Shown: one piece after another, positions 1-6,793 of the stretch
Layout: every line of letters begins with the position of its first letter
Position numbering within the stretch: the stretch's first letter is position 1
Assembly (NCBI GenBank): GCA_052143655.1
Contig: JBKQSL010000081.1
Location: 1 to 55,520 of the forward strand
Length of the DNA: 55,520 bases
Origin: CAVSUR01 sp052143655
GTDB taxonomy: Bacteria; Actinomycetota; Actinomycetes; Streptosporangiales; Streptosporangiaceae
Direction of reading: 5' to 3'
Made by a program: the position numbers and the translations under genes
The notes under the pieces: model-generated
Databases searched by the model: none
What the model saw: the letters and a program-made list of their open reading frames with translations, nothing else
Told to the model about the DNA's origin: nothing

Positions 1-159
1 GCCCTGTTCCGCTGCGTGGCCTGCGGATACGCCTGCAACGCTGACGTGAACGCGGCCTGGAACATCGCCGCAGGGCATGCGGTGACTGCGCGGGGAGGCG
101 ACCAGGATGCCGGGCCCGTGAACCGCGAACCTCAACCTGTGCTCTTTCCGCCAGCGTAG
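1..159 (+). CDS. tnpB: TnpB (IS200/IS605-type) RNA-guided nuclease, C-terminal fragment
   Basis: The window opens inside this gene; 52 codons remain, read in frame 1 to a TAG at 157-159. The visible part has a zinc-ribbon CxxCG (RCVACG) followed by NADVNAAWNI, the typical C-terminal signature of TnpB/OrfB, where the Asp of NAD is the last RuvC catalytic acid. TnpB is an RNA-guided DNA endonuclease carried by IS200/IS605 and IS607 elements, using an omega RNA made from the element's right end. The downstream sequence is a matching right end, which supports the call. Whether the gene is intact upstream cannot be judged. The tail after the motif is about 30 residues, polar and disordered-looking. 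Confidence 0.85.
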   Translation, partial: ALFRCVACGYACNADVNAAWNIAAGHAVTARGGDQDAGPVNREPQPVLFPPA

Positions 160-203
160 GAACGGGCTGGAATCCCCCGCCGTCAGGCAGGGAGGATGTC
201 AAC
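160..203 (+). mobile_element. Right end of the IS200/IS605-type element (omega RNA scaffold 3' part)
   Basis: Directly after the tnpB stop there is a C-run / G-run hairpin (GCC-GTCA-GGC core at about 179-190, imperfect outer pairs) followed by GGAGGATGTCAAC ending at 203. Imperfect hairpins ending in GGATGTCAA are the usual right terminus of tnpB-bearing elements in actinobacteria. This segment would be the 3' end of the omega RNA scaffold, and flanking host DNA from about 203 would act as the guide. The exact end is inferred from family resemblance only. Confidence 0.6.
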
Positions 204-291
204 GGCCATGATCTCTCGCTGCCGGCGCCGGCGCTGGCATGACGCACCGCCGGCTTAGTTACCCGCCAGCGGCGAATGCGATGATGACCAG

Positions 292-1788
292 GTGCCGACG
301 CTGACCGATCTCGCCCGCCGGGCCTGGCTGAGCGGGCCGGACCTGGACTGGCTGCACGCCCTGGTCTCGGACTGGCAACTGCTGGCTGACCTGTCCTTCG
401 CCGACCTGGTGCTGTGGGCCCCGGCGCCGCAGGACGGCAGCTGGATCGCGCTGGCCCAGATGCGCCCGACCACGGGGCCGACGGCGTTTCCCGACGACAT
501 CGTGGGCGCCGTCCGCCTGGCCGCTGACGCGCTGCCGCTGGTGGCGGCGCGCGACGAGCGGCGGATCTGCCGGGAAGGCGACCCGGAATGGGCCAGCGGC
601 GTGCCAGTCCGGCACGAGACCATCCCGGTGATGCGATCGGGTGCGGTCATCGCCGTTATCGAGCGGTCCACCAACCTGAGCTCGGCCCGCACGCCGAGCC
701 GCCTGGACCTGGCGTACCTGAAGGCGGCCGACGACCTGGCGCAGATGGTCGCGGCCGGGATGTTCCCGCGGCCGGGCGCCGAGCCGGTGCTGGTGCGCTC
801 GCCGCGGGTCGGCGACGGCCTGCTGCGGCTGGGCCGGTCGGGCAAGGTCAGCTACGCCAGCCCGAACGCGCTGTCCGCCTACCGCCGGCTGGGCCTGACG
901 GCCGACCTGGTCGGTCAGGAACTCGGGCCGCTCACCGCGCGGCTGTGCGTGACCAGCGGGCCGCGGGACGACTCGCTGATGCTCACGGCGAGCGGGCGAG
1001 CACACATGGAAACCGAGGTGGAGGCCAACGGCGCGGTTGTCCAGCTGCGCACGATCCCGCTGGTGGTCGGGGGGAGCGGCTCGGGCGCGCTGATCCTGCT
1101 GCGCGACGTGACCGAGTTGCGGCACCGGGAGCGCGAGCTGATCACCAAGGACGCCACGATCAAGGAGATTCATCATCGGGTGAAGAACAACCTGCAGACC
1201 GTGGCGGCACTGCTGCGGCTGCAGGCACGGCGGCTGCGGGCGCCCGAGGCCCGGGCGGCCCTGGAGGAGGCGGTGCGCCGCGTTGGGTCCATCGCGCGCG
1301 TGCACGAGACCCTCTCGCACGCGCCCGACGAGATCGTCGACTTCGACGAGATCGCTACCCGGGTGGCGATGATGGCGGGGGAGGTATCGGCACCGGAAGC
1401 CCGGGTCACGCCCACGCTGCAGGGCAGTTTCGGGCTGCTGCCGGCGTCGGTCGCCACCCCGCTGTCCCTGGTGCTGACCGAACTGCTGCAGAACGCGCTG
1501 CAGCACGGGCTGTCCCGGGCAGGCGGGACGCCGGCCAGCGGGCTGCTGGAGGTGACGGCTGCCCGGCGGCCGGGGCGGCTGACGGTCACCGTCGCCGACA
1601 ACGGGTCGGGGCTGCCGGATCATTTTGACCTCGCCACGACGACGAGCCTGGGACTGCAGATCGTCCGCACCCTGGTGGTCGGCGAGCTGGGCGGCACCCT
1701 GGAGATCAAGCCGCGGGACGCCGGCGGCACGCTGGTGGTCGTCGACCTGCCGGTGGATCATCCAGCCAACGCGGACGAGCGGCACTGA
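292..1788 (+). CDS. pdtaS: PdtaS-type cytosolic sensor histidine kinase
   Basis: Encodes 498 residues from a GTG at 292, close to the size of mycobacterial PdtaS. The N-terminal half is a GAF/PAS-like sensor region (WQLLADLSFADLVLW near residue 30, then a PAS-like segment). The C-terminal half is a HisKA_2 kinase: IHHRVKNNLQ puts the likely phosphoacceptor at His295, followed by an N-box (TELLQNALQHG) and ATP-binding motifs DNGSGLP and SLGLQIV. There are no membrane segments, so it is cytosolic. In the family it phosphorylates PdtaR, an ANTAR-domain antiterminator, which is not in this window. The whiB1-type gene lies immediately downstream and convergent, the same neighbourhood as in Mycobacterium tuberculosis. 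That context strengthens the assignment. Confidence 0.85.
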   Translation: MPTLTDLARRAWLSGPDLDWLHALVSDWQLLADLSFADLVLWAPAPQDGSWIALAQMRPTTGPTAFPDDIVGAVRLAADALPLVAARDERRICREGDPEWASGVPVRHETIPVMRSGAVIAVIERSTNLSSARTPSRLDLAYLKAADDLAQMVAAGMFPRPGAEPVLVRSPRVGDGLLRLGRSGKVSYASPNALSAYRRLGLTADLVGQELGPLTARLCVTSGPRDDSLMLTASGRAHMETEVEANGAVVQLRTIPLVVGGSGSGALILLRDVTELRHRERELITKDATIKEIHHRVKNNLQTVAALLRLQARRLRAPEARAALEEAVRRVGSIARVHETLSHAPDEIVDFDEIATRVAMMAGEVSAPEARVTPTLQGSFGLLPASVATPLSLVLTELLQNALQHGLSRAGGTPASGLLEVTAARRPGRLTVTVADNGSGLPDHFDLATTTSLGLQIVRTLVVGELGGTLEIKPRDAGGTLVVVDLPVDHPANADERH

Positions 1789-1801
1789 CCAGTCCAGGTC
1801 A

Positions 1802-1856
1802 GGCTCCCGCCAGCCGGGTCGGCTCCCGCCAGCCGGGCTCAGGCCCGCCAGCCAGG
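1802..1856. repeat. Short tandem repeat between pdtaS and whiB1
   Basis: Three degenerate copies of an approximately 18-20 base unit based on GGCTCCCGCCAGCCGGG start at 1802, 1821 and 1841. They fill the gap between the convergent stop codons of pdtaS and whiB1. No conventional terminator hairpin was found here. Confidence 0.7.
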
Positions 1857-1857
1857 C

Positions 1858-2115
1858 TCAGGTCCCCGCGGGCGCGCCGACCCGGGCTCCGCGGCGGCGC
1901 TTGAGCGCCCGGCGCTCGTCCTCGCTCATGCCGCCCCACACGCCCGCGTCCTGGCCGCTGTCCAGCGCCCACTGCAGGCACGAGTCCATCACCGCGCACC
2001 GCCCGCAGACCTGCTTGGCCTCTTCGATCTGCAGCAGGGCGGGCCCGGTGTTGCCGATCGGGAAGAACAGCTCCGGATCTTCATCACGGCAGGCGCTGTA
2101 GTGACGCCAGTCCAT
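1858..2115 (-). CDS. whiB1: WhiB1-type iron-sulfur transcription factor
   Basis: Encodes 85 residues starting MDWRHYSACRDEDPELFFP. The ATG at 2115 is preferred over longer frames because GAAGGAG lies about 9 bases upstream and the protein then begins exactly as WhiB1/WblE proteins do. Cys9, Cys37, Cys40 and Cys46 are the four [4Fe-4S] ligands (C...CxxC...C). GVWGG is the family turn that binds domain 4 of the primary sigma factor, and the C-terminus is a basic DNA-binding tail (RRALKRRRG). WhiB1 is an NO-sensitive regulator, usually essential. It is convergent with pdtaS and separated from the upstream lipid-kinase gene by a long leader that contains a CRP-like palindrome. Confidence 0.95.
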   Translation of the reverse strand: MDWRHYSACRDEDPELFFPIGNTGPALLQIEEAKQVCGRCAVMDSCLQWALDSGQDAGVWGGMSEDERRALKRRRGARVGAPAGT

Positions 2116-2180
2116 GCGGCCCACTCCTTCGTGCGGCTCAGGTGCGGCCTCCGGCCCGGAAACCGCCGCCTCGTTACACT

Positions 2181-2196
2181 TGTGAACAATTTCACG
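2181..2196. promoter_or_regulatory. CRP/FNR-type palindrome upstream of whiB1
   Basis: TGTGAACAATTTCACG fits TGTGA-N6-TCACA with one mismatch. Its centre lies about 73 bases upstream of the whiB1 start. In mycobacteria, whiB1 is known to be controlled by the CRP-family protein Rv3676 (Cmr/CRP), so a site here is expected. The position of the site relative to the transcription start cannot be seen. Confidence 0.65.
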
Positions 2197-2561
2197 AGCC
2201 ATGCCGGGCACCGCTTTATTCCCGGCTGGTCGGACTGCTGGATGTCAGTAGGGCGAAAGCTACGTCTTCTCGGGCTCCCGTGCCGCAGGTCAGCGAGCTG
2301 ACTCGCGGGCGGCCACCCGCGTGACATGGGGCGTACCTGGAGAGACCACCTGGCAGTGCGGCCTCGGCTGGAGCGCTCTAACCCTCTCAAGCCCGGCGAT
2401 CAATGGCAAGAGGCTTGAGCAAAGGTTCAGCAGCATTTCGGTGCCCGATCTGCCATATACCGGACATAGAGCGGCTCGGCCGGTTCCGCCGCCCCTGGTC
2501 AGCGGAGGTCAGGGCCGGGCACGGGCCAGCCGGGCAGGCACGCAGGCGCGGGCGGCAGCCG
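2197..2561. other. Non-coding gap between whiB1 leader and the lipid kinase
   Basis: About 365 bases without a convincing gene. It contains a small perfect hairpin (GTCAGC-GA-GCTGAC, 2289-2302) next to a GCGGG...CCCGC pair, and a relatively AT-rich patch around 2395-2470. It probably holds the 3' end of the lipid-kinase transcript and the distal part of the whiB1 promoter. Open frames here show no recognisable protein. Confidence 0.4.
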
Positions 2562-3509
2562 TCATGCGACTACCCGCAGGGCCCGGGCTGCAGACCGGAA
2601 GCACACCCGGTCCCGCTCGCCGACATACTCGCCGTCCACCTGCATGGCCACCGGGCGGGCCGCCGCCAGCGTGAAGCCGTCCAGGTCATGCAGGGTCAGC
2701 ACGCTGCGGCCGGACGGGGGGCGGTCCCGGTCACTGAGCATCTGGCGCAGTACCCGCAGCGTGCCCGCGGTGTGCAGGCTGCGCAGCCCGAGCAGGTCGA
2801 GCCCGGTGTCGAAGCCTGCCTGCGGGCTCGCCTGCACCGGATGCCGGCCCAGGTAGGTCCACGGCGCCGTGTTCGACACGATGGCCAGGAACAGCGGCTC
2901 AGCGGCGGCCTGGCCGTCAAGCTCAAGGGTCAGCGCCGGCTGGCGGCGGTCGGTGATCCGGAAGTACTGCCGCAGCGCCATGCGCAGGTACATGGCCGGG
3001 GTCAGCGCGGTGCCGTGTGCCCGGCGTCCCTCCACAGCGCGGACCACCTCGGCGTCCAGGCCGAGGCCTGCGTTGAACGCGAAGTACCTGCCGTCGGCCA
3101 TGCCCAGGCCGATGGCCCGCTCGCGGTGCTCGCCGAGCGCGCGCAGGACCTGTCCGGCGGCGTCCACCGGGTCGGCGGGCAGGCCCAGGGCCTGGCAGAA
3201 GACGTTGGCGTTGCCGCCGGGCAGCGCGGCCAGGGCCGGCCGGCCGGCAGCCGGGCCGGGCTCCGAGGCCGGCCCGCCAGCGCGCATGATCCCGTTGATG
3301 GCCTCGTTGACCGTGCCGTCGCCGCCGAGCGTGATCACCAGGTCGCAGCCGCGCGCCCGTGCCGTCTCTGCCAGCCGCACGGCATCGCCCCGGTAGCGTG
3401 TCAGCACGACCTCGAGCTCGACGGCTGACGCGAGGGCTGATGCGATGACGTCCCGGCGAAGCTGGGTCGTGGAGGTGGCGTGTGGGTTCACGATCAAGAG
3501 CGCGCGCAC
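2562..3509 (-). CDS. Diacylglycerol/sphingosine-kinase-fold lipid kinase
   Basis: Encodes 315 residues, the normal size for the DAGK_cat / YegS-like family. The N-terminus has the nucleotide-binding segment LLIVNPHA and, near residue 65, the diagnostic GGDGTVNEAINGI (GGDGT loop). A second glycine-rich motif, LPGGNANVFCQALG, follows. The C-terminal half is the beta-sandwich typical of these kinases (QVDGEYVGERDRVCF). It should phosphorylate diacylglycerol or a related lipid at the membrane face; the true substrate is not predictable. The start overlaps, head to head, the possible start of the membrane-protein gene at 3482. Confidence 0.9.
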   Translation of the reverse strand: MRALLIVNPHATSTTQLRRDVIASALASAVELEVVLTRYRGDAVRLAETARARGCDLVITLGGDGTVNEAINGIMRAGGPASEPGPAAGRPALAALPGGNANVFCQALGLPADPVDAAGQVLRALGEHRERAIGLGMADGRYFAFNAGLGLDAEVVRAVEGRRAHGTALTPAMYLRMALRQYFRITDRRQPALTLELDGQAAAEPLFLAIVSNTAPWTYLGRHPVQASPQAGFDTGLDLLGLRSLHTAGTLRVLRQMLSDRDRPPSGRSVLTLHDLDGFTLAAARPVAMQVDGEYVGERDRVCFRSAARALRVVA

Positions 3510-4090
3510 GCGCTCAGGCTAGCGAGGCCGCAGGCCAGGCCGCCGCACAGCGTCCCGCTGGGGCGGGCCGGCGCGCCGCCGGGGCGGGGCAGCGGGACGC
3601 CGGGACGGGCCAGCAGGGCGCCGGGACGGGCCAGCAGGGCGCCGGGACCAGGCAGCGGGGCACCGGGACCGGCCCGGCGGCCGGCCAGCCCGCCGCCGCG
3701 CGGCCGGTGACGGTGGCCGGTGCCGCGGTCGTGCAGGCTGTCGAGGCGGCCGGGGTGCTGGCCGCGACCGTGCTCGCCGGGATCGATGCTGCCGACGGCG
3801 GCTCGTACCAGACCTCCAGCGGCGTGGCCCTGACCATCATCGGGGCGGGGACCGTGGTAATGCTCGCCGCGATCGCATGGGGCCTGGCCCGGGCCCGGCG
3901 GTGGAGCCGGACCCCCGCGCTGCTGACCCAGCTGTTCACCGGCATCGTGGGCATTTACCTGATCCAGGGGCACCGCTATGAGTGGGGGGTCCCCGGCGTG
4001 GTGCTGGCCGTGGCCGGCTTCGCGCTGCTGCTGGTCCCGCCGAGCCTGCGCGCGCTGGCAGCTGGCCGGCCGTCACCGCCGGCCAGCTGA
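3482..4090 (+). CDS. Small integral membrane protein with a repetitive N-terminus
   Basis: Up to 202 residues. The first ~75 are a low-complexity Ala/Gly/Gln/Arg segment with four 7-residue repeats (QQGAGTG type). The rest has about four hydrophobic helices (for example VAGAAVVQAVEAAGVLAATV and LTIIGAGTVVMLAAIAWGL) and a cytosolic basic tail. No family was recognised. The start is uncertain: the GTG at 3482 has GGAGG six bases upstream, but that lies inside the divergent kinase gene. A GTG at 3707 just before the first helix would give a 127-residue protein lacking the repeats. Confidence 0.55.
   Translation: MGSRSRARARAQASEAAGQAAAQRPAGAGRRAAGAGQRDAGTGQQGAGTGQQGAGTRQRGTGTGPAAGQPAAARPVTVAGAAVVQAVEAAGVLAATVLAGIDAADGGSYQTSSGVALTIIGAGTVVMLAAIAWGLARARRWSRTPALLTQLFTGIVGIYLIQGHRYEWGVPGVVLAVAGFALLLVPPSLRALAAGRPSPPAS
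3590..3673 (+). repeat. Four tandem 21-bp units
   Basis: Units start at 3590, 3611, 3632 and 3653, each beginning CAGCRGGRC and containing CCGGGAC. They are multiples of three, so they would encode four 7-residue repeats if the upstream GTG start is used. The repeat could vary in number between strains. Confidence 0.85.
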
Positions 4091-4091
4091 G

Positions 4092-4130
4092 CTGCCCGGC
4101 CCGGCGGTGCTGCCCCGCTGGGCCGGGCAG
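4092..4130. terminator. Hairpin terminator between convergent genes
   Basis: CTGCCCGGCCC (4092-4102) pairs perfectly with GGGCCGGGCAG (4120-4130). The stem extends inwards by four more G-C pairs and one wobble. It lies between the membrane-protein stop and the sigma-factor stop, so it could serve both strands. There is no T-run, as is common in actinomycetes. Confidence 0.65.
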
Positions 4131-4152
4131 CCGGGCCAGGCAGCGGTGACCG

Positions 4153-5091
4153 CTACTCGTCGGCGGTCAGGCCCTCGCGCAGCTGGGTCAGCGTCCTGGC
4201 CAGCAGCCGGGATACGTGCATCTGCGAGATGCCGAGCTCGGTGGCGATCTGCGACTGGGTCATGTTCCCGAAGAAGCGCAGCAGCAGGATCCGCTTCTCC
4301 CGCGGCGGGAGCCTCTCCAGCAGCGGCTTGAGCGATTCCCGGTACTCGACCCCCTCCAGCGCCTCGTCGACCATGCCCAGCGACTCGGCGACCGCCGGCG
4401 AGTCCTCATCACCGGAATCCGGCGCATCCAGCGAGACCGTGGAGTAGGCGTTGGCTGACTCCAGGCCCTCCAGCACCTCTTCCTCGCTCATCTGCAGGTG
4501 CTCGGCGAGCTCGGCGACGGTAGGCGCCCGGCCGAGCAGCTGCGCCAGGTCGCTGATGGCCTTGGTCAGCGCGAGCTTGAGCTCCTGCAGCCGCCGCGGC
4601 ACCCGCACCGCCCAGCCCTTGTCCCGGAAGTGCCGCTTGATCTCGCCGACGATGGTGGGCGTGGCGTAGGTGGAGAACTCGACCCCGCGACTGAGATCGA
4701 ACCGGTCGATGGACTTGATCAGGCCGATGGTCGCCACCTGGGTGAGGTCGTCCAGCCATTCCCCCCGGTTGCGGAACCGCCGTGCCAGGTACTCCACCAG
4801 CGGCAGGTGGATCTCGACCAGCTCGGCGCGGATGCGCAGCCGTTCCGGTGACCCTTCCGGCAGCCGGGCGAGCTGCTCGAACAGGTCCCTGGCGTGACCG
4901 CGCTCCCGCGGCGGGTGGGCTATCCGCAGGCCGGCCGGCGCGTCCTCGCTCTCCTCGTGAGCGATCTGCAGGTCGGCCGCCTCCAGTTCGGCGGCGTCGC
5001 GGAACTCGAGCAGCGCCGCGGCCGTGGCGTCGCTGTCGCCGCCGCGCCCGCCGGGCCCGTCGCCCGGCAGCATCTCGAAATCCTCGGTCAA
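4153..5091 (-). CDS. SigB/SigF/SigG-subfamily RNA polymerase sigma factor
   Basis: Encodes 312 residues. Region 2 is clear (LVEYLARRF, DLTQVATIGLIKSIDRFD, GVEFSTYATPTIVGEIKR), followed by region 3 (VPRRLQELK) and region 4 with its helix-turn-helix (TQSQIATELGISQMHVSRLL). The pattern matches group 3 stress/development sigma factors. An acidic extension of ~65 residues precedes region 1.2. The start is a TTG at 5091, seven bases after the rsbW stop; an ATG at 5073 is an alternative. Co-transcription with the RsbW-like gene is expected. The partner would hold this factor inactive until an anti-anti-sigma factor, not present here, releases it. Confidence 0.9.
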   Translation of the reverse strand: MTEDFEMLPGDGPGGRGGDSDATAAALLEFRDAAELEAADLQIAHEESEDAPAGLRIAHPPRERGHARDLFEQLARLPEGSPERLRIRAELVEIHLPLVEYLARRFRNRGEWLDDLTQVATIGLIKSIDRFDLSRGVEFSTYATPTIVGEIKRHFRDKGWAVRVPRRLQELKLALTKAISDLAQLLGRAPTVAELAEHLQMSEEEVLEGLESANAYSTVSLDAPDSGDEDSPAVAESLGMVDEALEGVEYRESLKPLLERLPPREKRILLLRFFGNMTQSQIATELGISQMHVSRLLARTLTQLREGLTADE

Positions 5092-5098
5092 GGCGATC

Positions 5099-5644
5099 TC
5101 AGCTTCCCCCGCCCGCGGGCCCGGCTGGGCCGCGGCTCTTGCGCATGACGATCGTGAGCCGGTCGCCGTCCCCGACGTAGGAGTTCACGCTGCCGGCCAG
5201 CGCGCAGAGCACCGTCCAGGCGAACGTATCGGTGGCAGGCGCCTGCGGCGTCAGGCACGGCACCGACACCGCTACCGTCATCATCGCCCGCCCGAGGGCG
5301 AAATTGCACTCCAGCGTGCTGCCGGGGATCGCCTGGCTGAGCAGCATCGCGCAGGCCTCGTCGACGGCGATGCGCAGGTCCTCGATCTCGTCCAGGGTGA
5401 AGTCCAGCCGCGCGGCCAGCCCCGCCGTTGCCGTGCGCAGCACCGAGAGGTAGGCGCTCTCGGCGGGCATCCGCACGGTCACCTCGTCGGCAGCGGCCTG
5501 ATCGGCCGGCGCGTCCCGGCGCCCGGCGAGCGCGGGCCCGGCAGCAGCCCCATCGCCGCCGCGGGCGGCCAGGTAGCCGGTGCCCTCCTCGGTGGCAGCG
5601 CCCGCGGACTGGCGGGTGGCTGAGGCGGTCGTCTCCTCGGTCAC
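5099..5644 (-). CDS. RsbW-like anti-sigma factor (GHKL ATPase fold)
   Basis: Encodes 181 residues from a GTG at 5644, chosen because GGAGG lies eight bases upstream; the frame stays open further but the added residues look non-coding. After a ~50-residue polar N-terminus comes an RsbW/SpoIIAB-like domain: VRMPAESAYLSVLRT, then LRIAVDEACAMLL, the usual N-box region. The ATP-lid and G-boxes are weak, as in mycobacterial UsfX/RsbW. It should bind the downstream sigma factor. It is the first gene of a two-gene operon with a 7-base gap. Confidence 0.85.
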   Translation of the reverse strand: MTEETTASATRQSAGAATEEGTGYLAARGGDGAAAGPALAGRRDAPADQAAADEVTVRMPAESAYLSVLRTATAGLAARLDFTLDEIEDLRIAVDEACAMLLSQAIPGSTLECNFALGRAMMTVAVSVPCLTPQAPATDTFAWTVLCALAGSVNSYVGDGDRLTIVMRKSRGPAGPAGGGS

Positions 5645-5706
5645 GTCTGTCCTCCCACAGCGGCCGGACACGACTTCTGCGCGGCGGCAGATTCCGGCTC
5701 CCGCCT

Positions 5707-5732
5707 GCAACCTACCGTGCGCAGTAGGTTGC
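5707..5732. promoter_or_regulatory. Perfect 9-bp inverted repeat upstream of rsbW
   Basis: GCAACCTAC (5707-5715) and GTAGGTTGC (5724-5732) are separated by 8 bases and lie about 63-88 bases before the rsbW start. The size and position fit a dimeric repressor operator or a 5'-leader stem. A 14-bp perfect palindrome, CCGCTGGCCAGCGG, lies at 5778-5791 inside a GCCCTG/CAGGGC pair (5766-5771, 5807-5812). No known regulator was matched. Confidence 0.5.
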
Positions 5733-5838
5733 GCTGGCACGGCGCGCGGGCCGGCCAGCCGCAATGCCCTGCTCAGGCCGCTGGCCAGCGGAGATTTAGC
5801 CGTAAACAGGGCTTGCGGGCCAGCCGGGAGGCATAGCA

Positions 5839-5871
5839 AGGGGCCGCGCGGAAAATCACCGCGCGGCCCCT
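5839..5871. terminator. Terminator of sodN
   Basis: A perfect 13-bp stem, AGGGGCCGCGCGG / CCGCGCGGCCCCT, with loop AAAATCA, 29 bases beyond the sodN stop. It also insulates the rsbW promoter region. Confidence 0.85.
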
Positions 5872-5899
5872 GAAGCCGGCCGGGATACCGGCCCGCCGG

Positions 5900-6307
5900 T
5901 CAGCCCTGCTTGGTTTCCCAGAAGATCTTGCTGATCTCCTCGATCTTCGCGAGCAGTTCCTCGGCCTGCGCCGGGTCGGTGCTGCCCTTCGTGCCTGATG
6001 CGCCCGCCAGCTTGGTCGCCTCGTTGAACAGCTGGTGCAGCTGCGGGTACTTCTCGAAGTGCGGCGGCTTGAAGTAGTCGGTCCACAGCACCCACAGGTG
6101 GTGCTTGACCAGCTCCGACCGCTGCTCCTTGATGATCAGCGCCCGGGCCCGGAACTCGGGATCGCTGTTGCCCCGGTACTTCTCGCAGATCATCTTGACC
6201 GACTCGGCCTCGATCCGGGCCTGGGCCGGGTCGTAGACCCCGCAGGGCAGGTCACAGTGCGCGTGCGCGGTGACCTTCGGCGCGAGGAGACTTGTGAGCA
6301 GCCTCAT
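5900..6307 (-). CDS. sodN: Nickel superoxide dismutase precursor
   Basis: Encodes 135 residues. The nickel hook HCDLPCG begins at His17; after removal of the 16-residue leader (ending AHA) the ligands are His1, Cys2 and Cys6 of the mature enzyme. The rest (IKEQRSELVKHHLWVLWTDYFKPPHF) is the family's four-helix bundle. It converts superoxide to H2O2 and O2 in the cytoplasm as a homohexamer. GAGAAGG before the ATG supports the start. The maturation protease gene sodX is divergent, 82 bases away. Confidence 0.97.
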   Translation of the reverse strand: MRLLTSLLAPKVTAHAHCDLPCGVYDPAQARIEAESVKMICEKYRGNSDPEFRARALIIKEQRSELVKHHLWVLWTDYFKPPHFEKYPQLHQLFNEATKLAGASGTKGSTDPAQAEELLAKIEEISKIFWETKQG

Positions 6308-6334
6308 GGATCGCCTTCTCTCGTGTCAGATCAT

Positions 6335-6358
6335 GGGTACCGGAACTCGACAGTACCC
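6335..6358. promoter_or_regulatory. Inverted repeat in the sodN/sodX divergent promoter region
   Basis: GGGTAC (6335-6340) and GTACCC (6353-6358), 12 bases apart, lie in the 82-base interval between the two starts. This could be an operator shared by both genes. It does not match the Nur box pattern I know. Evidence is limited to symmetry and location. Confidence 0.35.
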
Positions 6359-6389
6359 CGTTGGCATTAACGCATTCAGGGAGGGCTCG

Positions 6390-6716
6390 GTGCACTGGCC
6401 GCTGTGGCGAGTCGCAGTCGCCGAGCAGTCCATGGAGCCGGGCCTGCGGCCGGGTGACTGGCTGCTGGTGTGGCGGGGCCTGCCCGGCCGGCCGGTGCGG
6501 CTGCGGGCCGGGCAGATCGTGATCGCCCGGCACCCGGGCCGCGACATGCTGCTGGTCAAGCGGGCCGTCCGCCGCGAGGACGGCGGCTGGTGGCTGGAGT
6601 CGGATAACCAGGTGCCCGGGGCCGTGGACAGCCGAGCCCTCGGCCCCATGCCGCCAGCCCTGATTCAGGGCCGGGTGCTGCTGCGCTACCGCTCGGGACC
6701 GGCCCCGGGCCGCTGA
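6390..6716 (+). CDS. sodX: Nickel-type superoxide dismutase maturation protease
   Basis: Encodes 108 residues from a GTG at 6390, preceded by AGGGAGGG; upstream ATGs are in frame but lack a ribosome site and add unconserved sequence. It is an S26 signal-peptidase-fold protease: the nucleophile is Ser14 in EQSMEPGL and the general-base Lys is Lys57 in LLVKRAV. There is no transmembrane anchor, as expected for the cytosolic SodX. It is predicted to cleave the SodN leader before the nickel hook, exposing His1. Divergent pairing with sodN supports this. Confidence 0.88.
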   Translation: MHWPLWRVAVAEQSMEPGLRPGDWLLVWRGLPGRPVRLRAGQIVIARHPGRDMLLVKRAVRREDGGWWLESDNQVPGAVDSRALGPMPPALIQGRVLLRYRSGPAPGR

Positions 6717-6734
6717 GCGGCAGCATGGGCCAAA

Positions 6735-6775
6735 AAGGACTCCCGCCCCGGGGAAGCCCCGGGGCGGGAGTCCTT
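6735..6775. terminator. Very strong bidirectional terminator
   Basis: A perfect 19-bp stem (AAGGACTCCCGCCCCGGGG and its complement) with a 3-base AAG loop, between the convergent sodX and permease genes. An A-run on the left side gives a short U-run for leftward transcripts. Confidence 0.92.
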
Positions 6776-6793
6776 CCGTTCCTGCTGCCGGCC

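Noticed and set aside
2403..3428. 341-codon plus-strand frame over the lipid kinase
   Set aside because: Opposite strand of a clear DAGK-family gene; composition dominated by Gln/Arg/Val without motifs.
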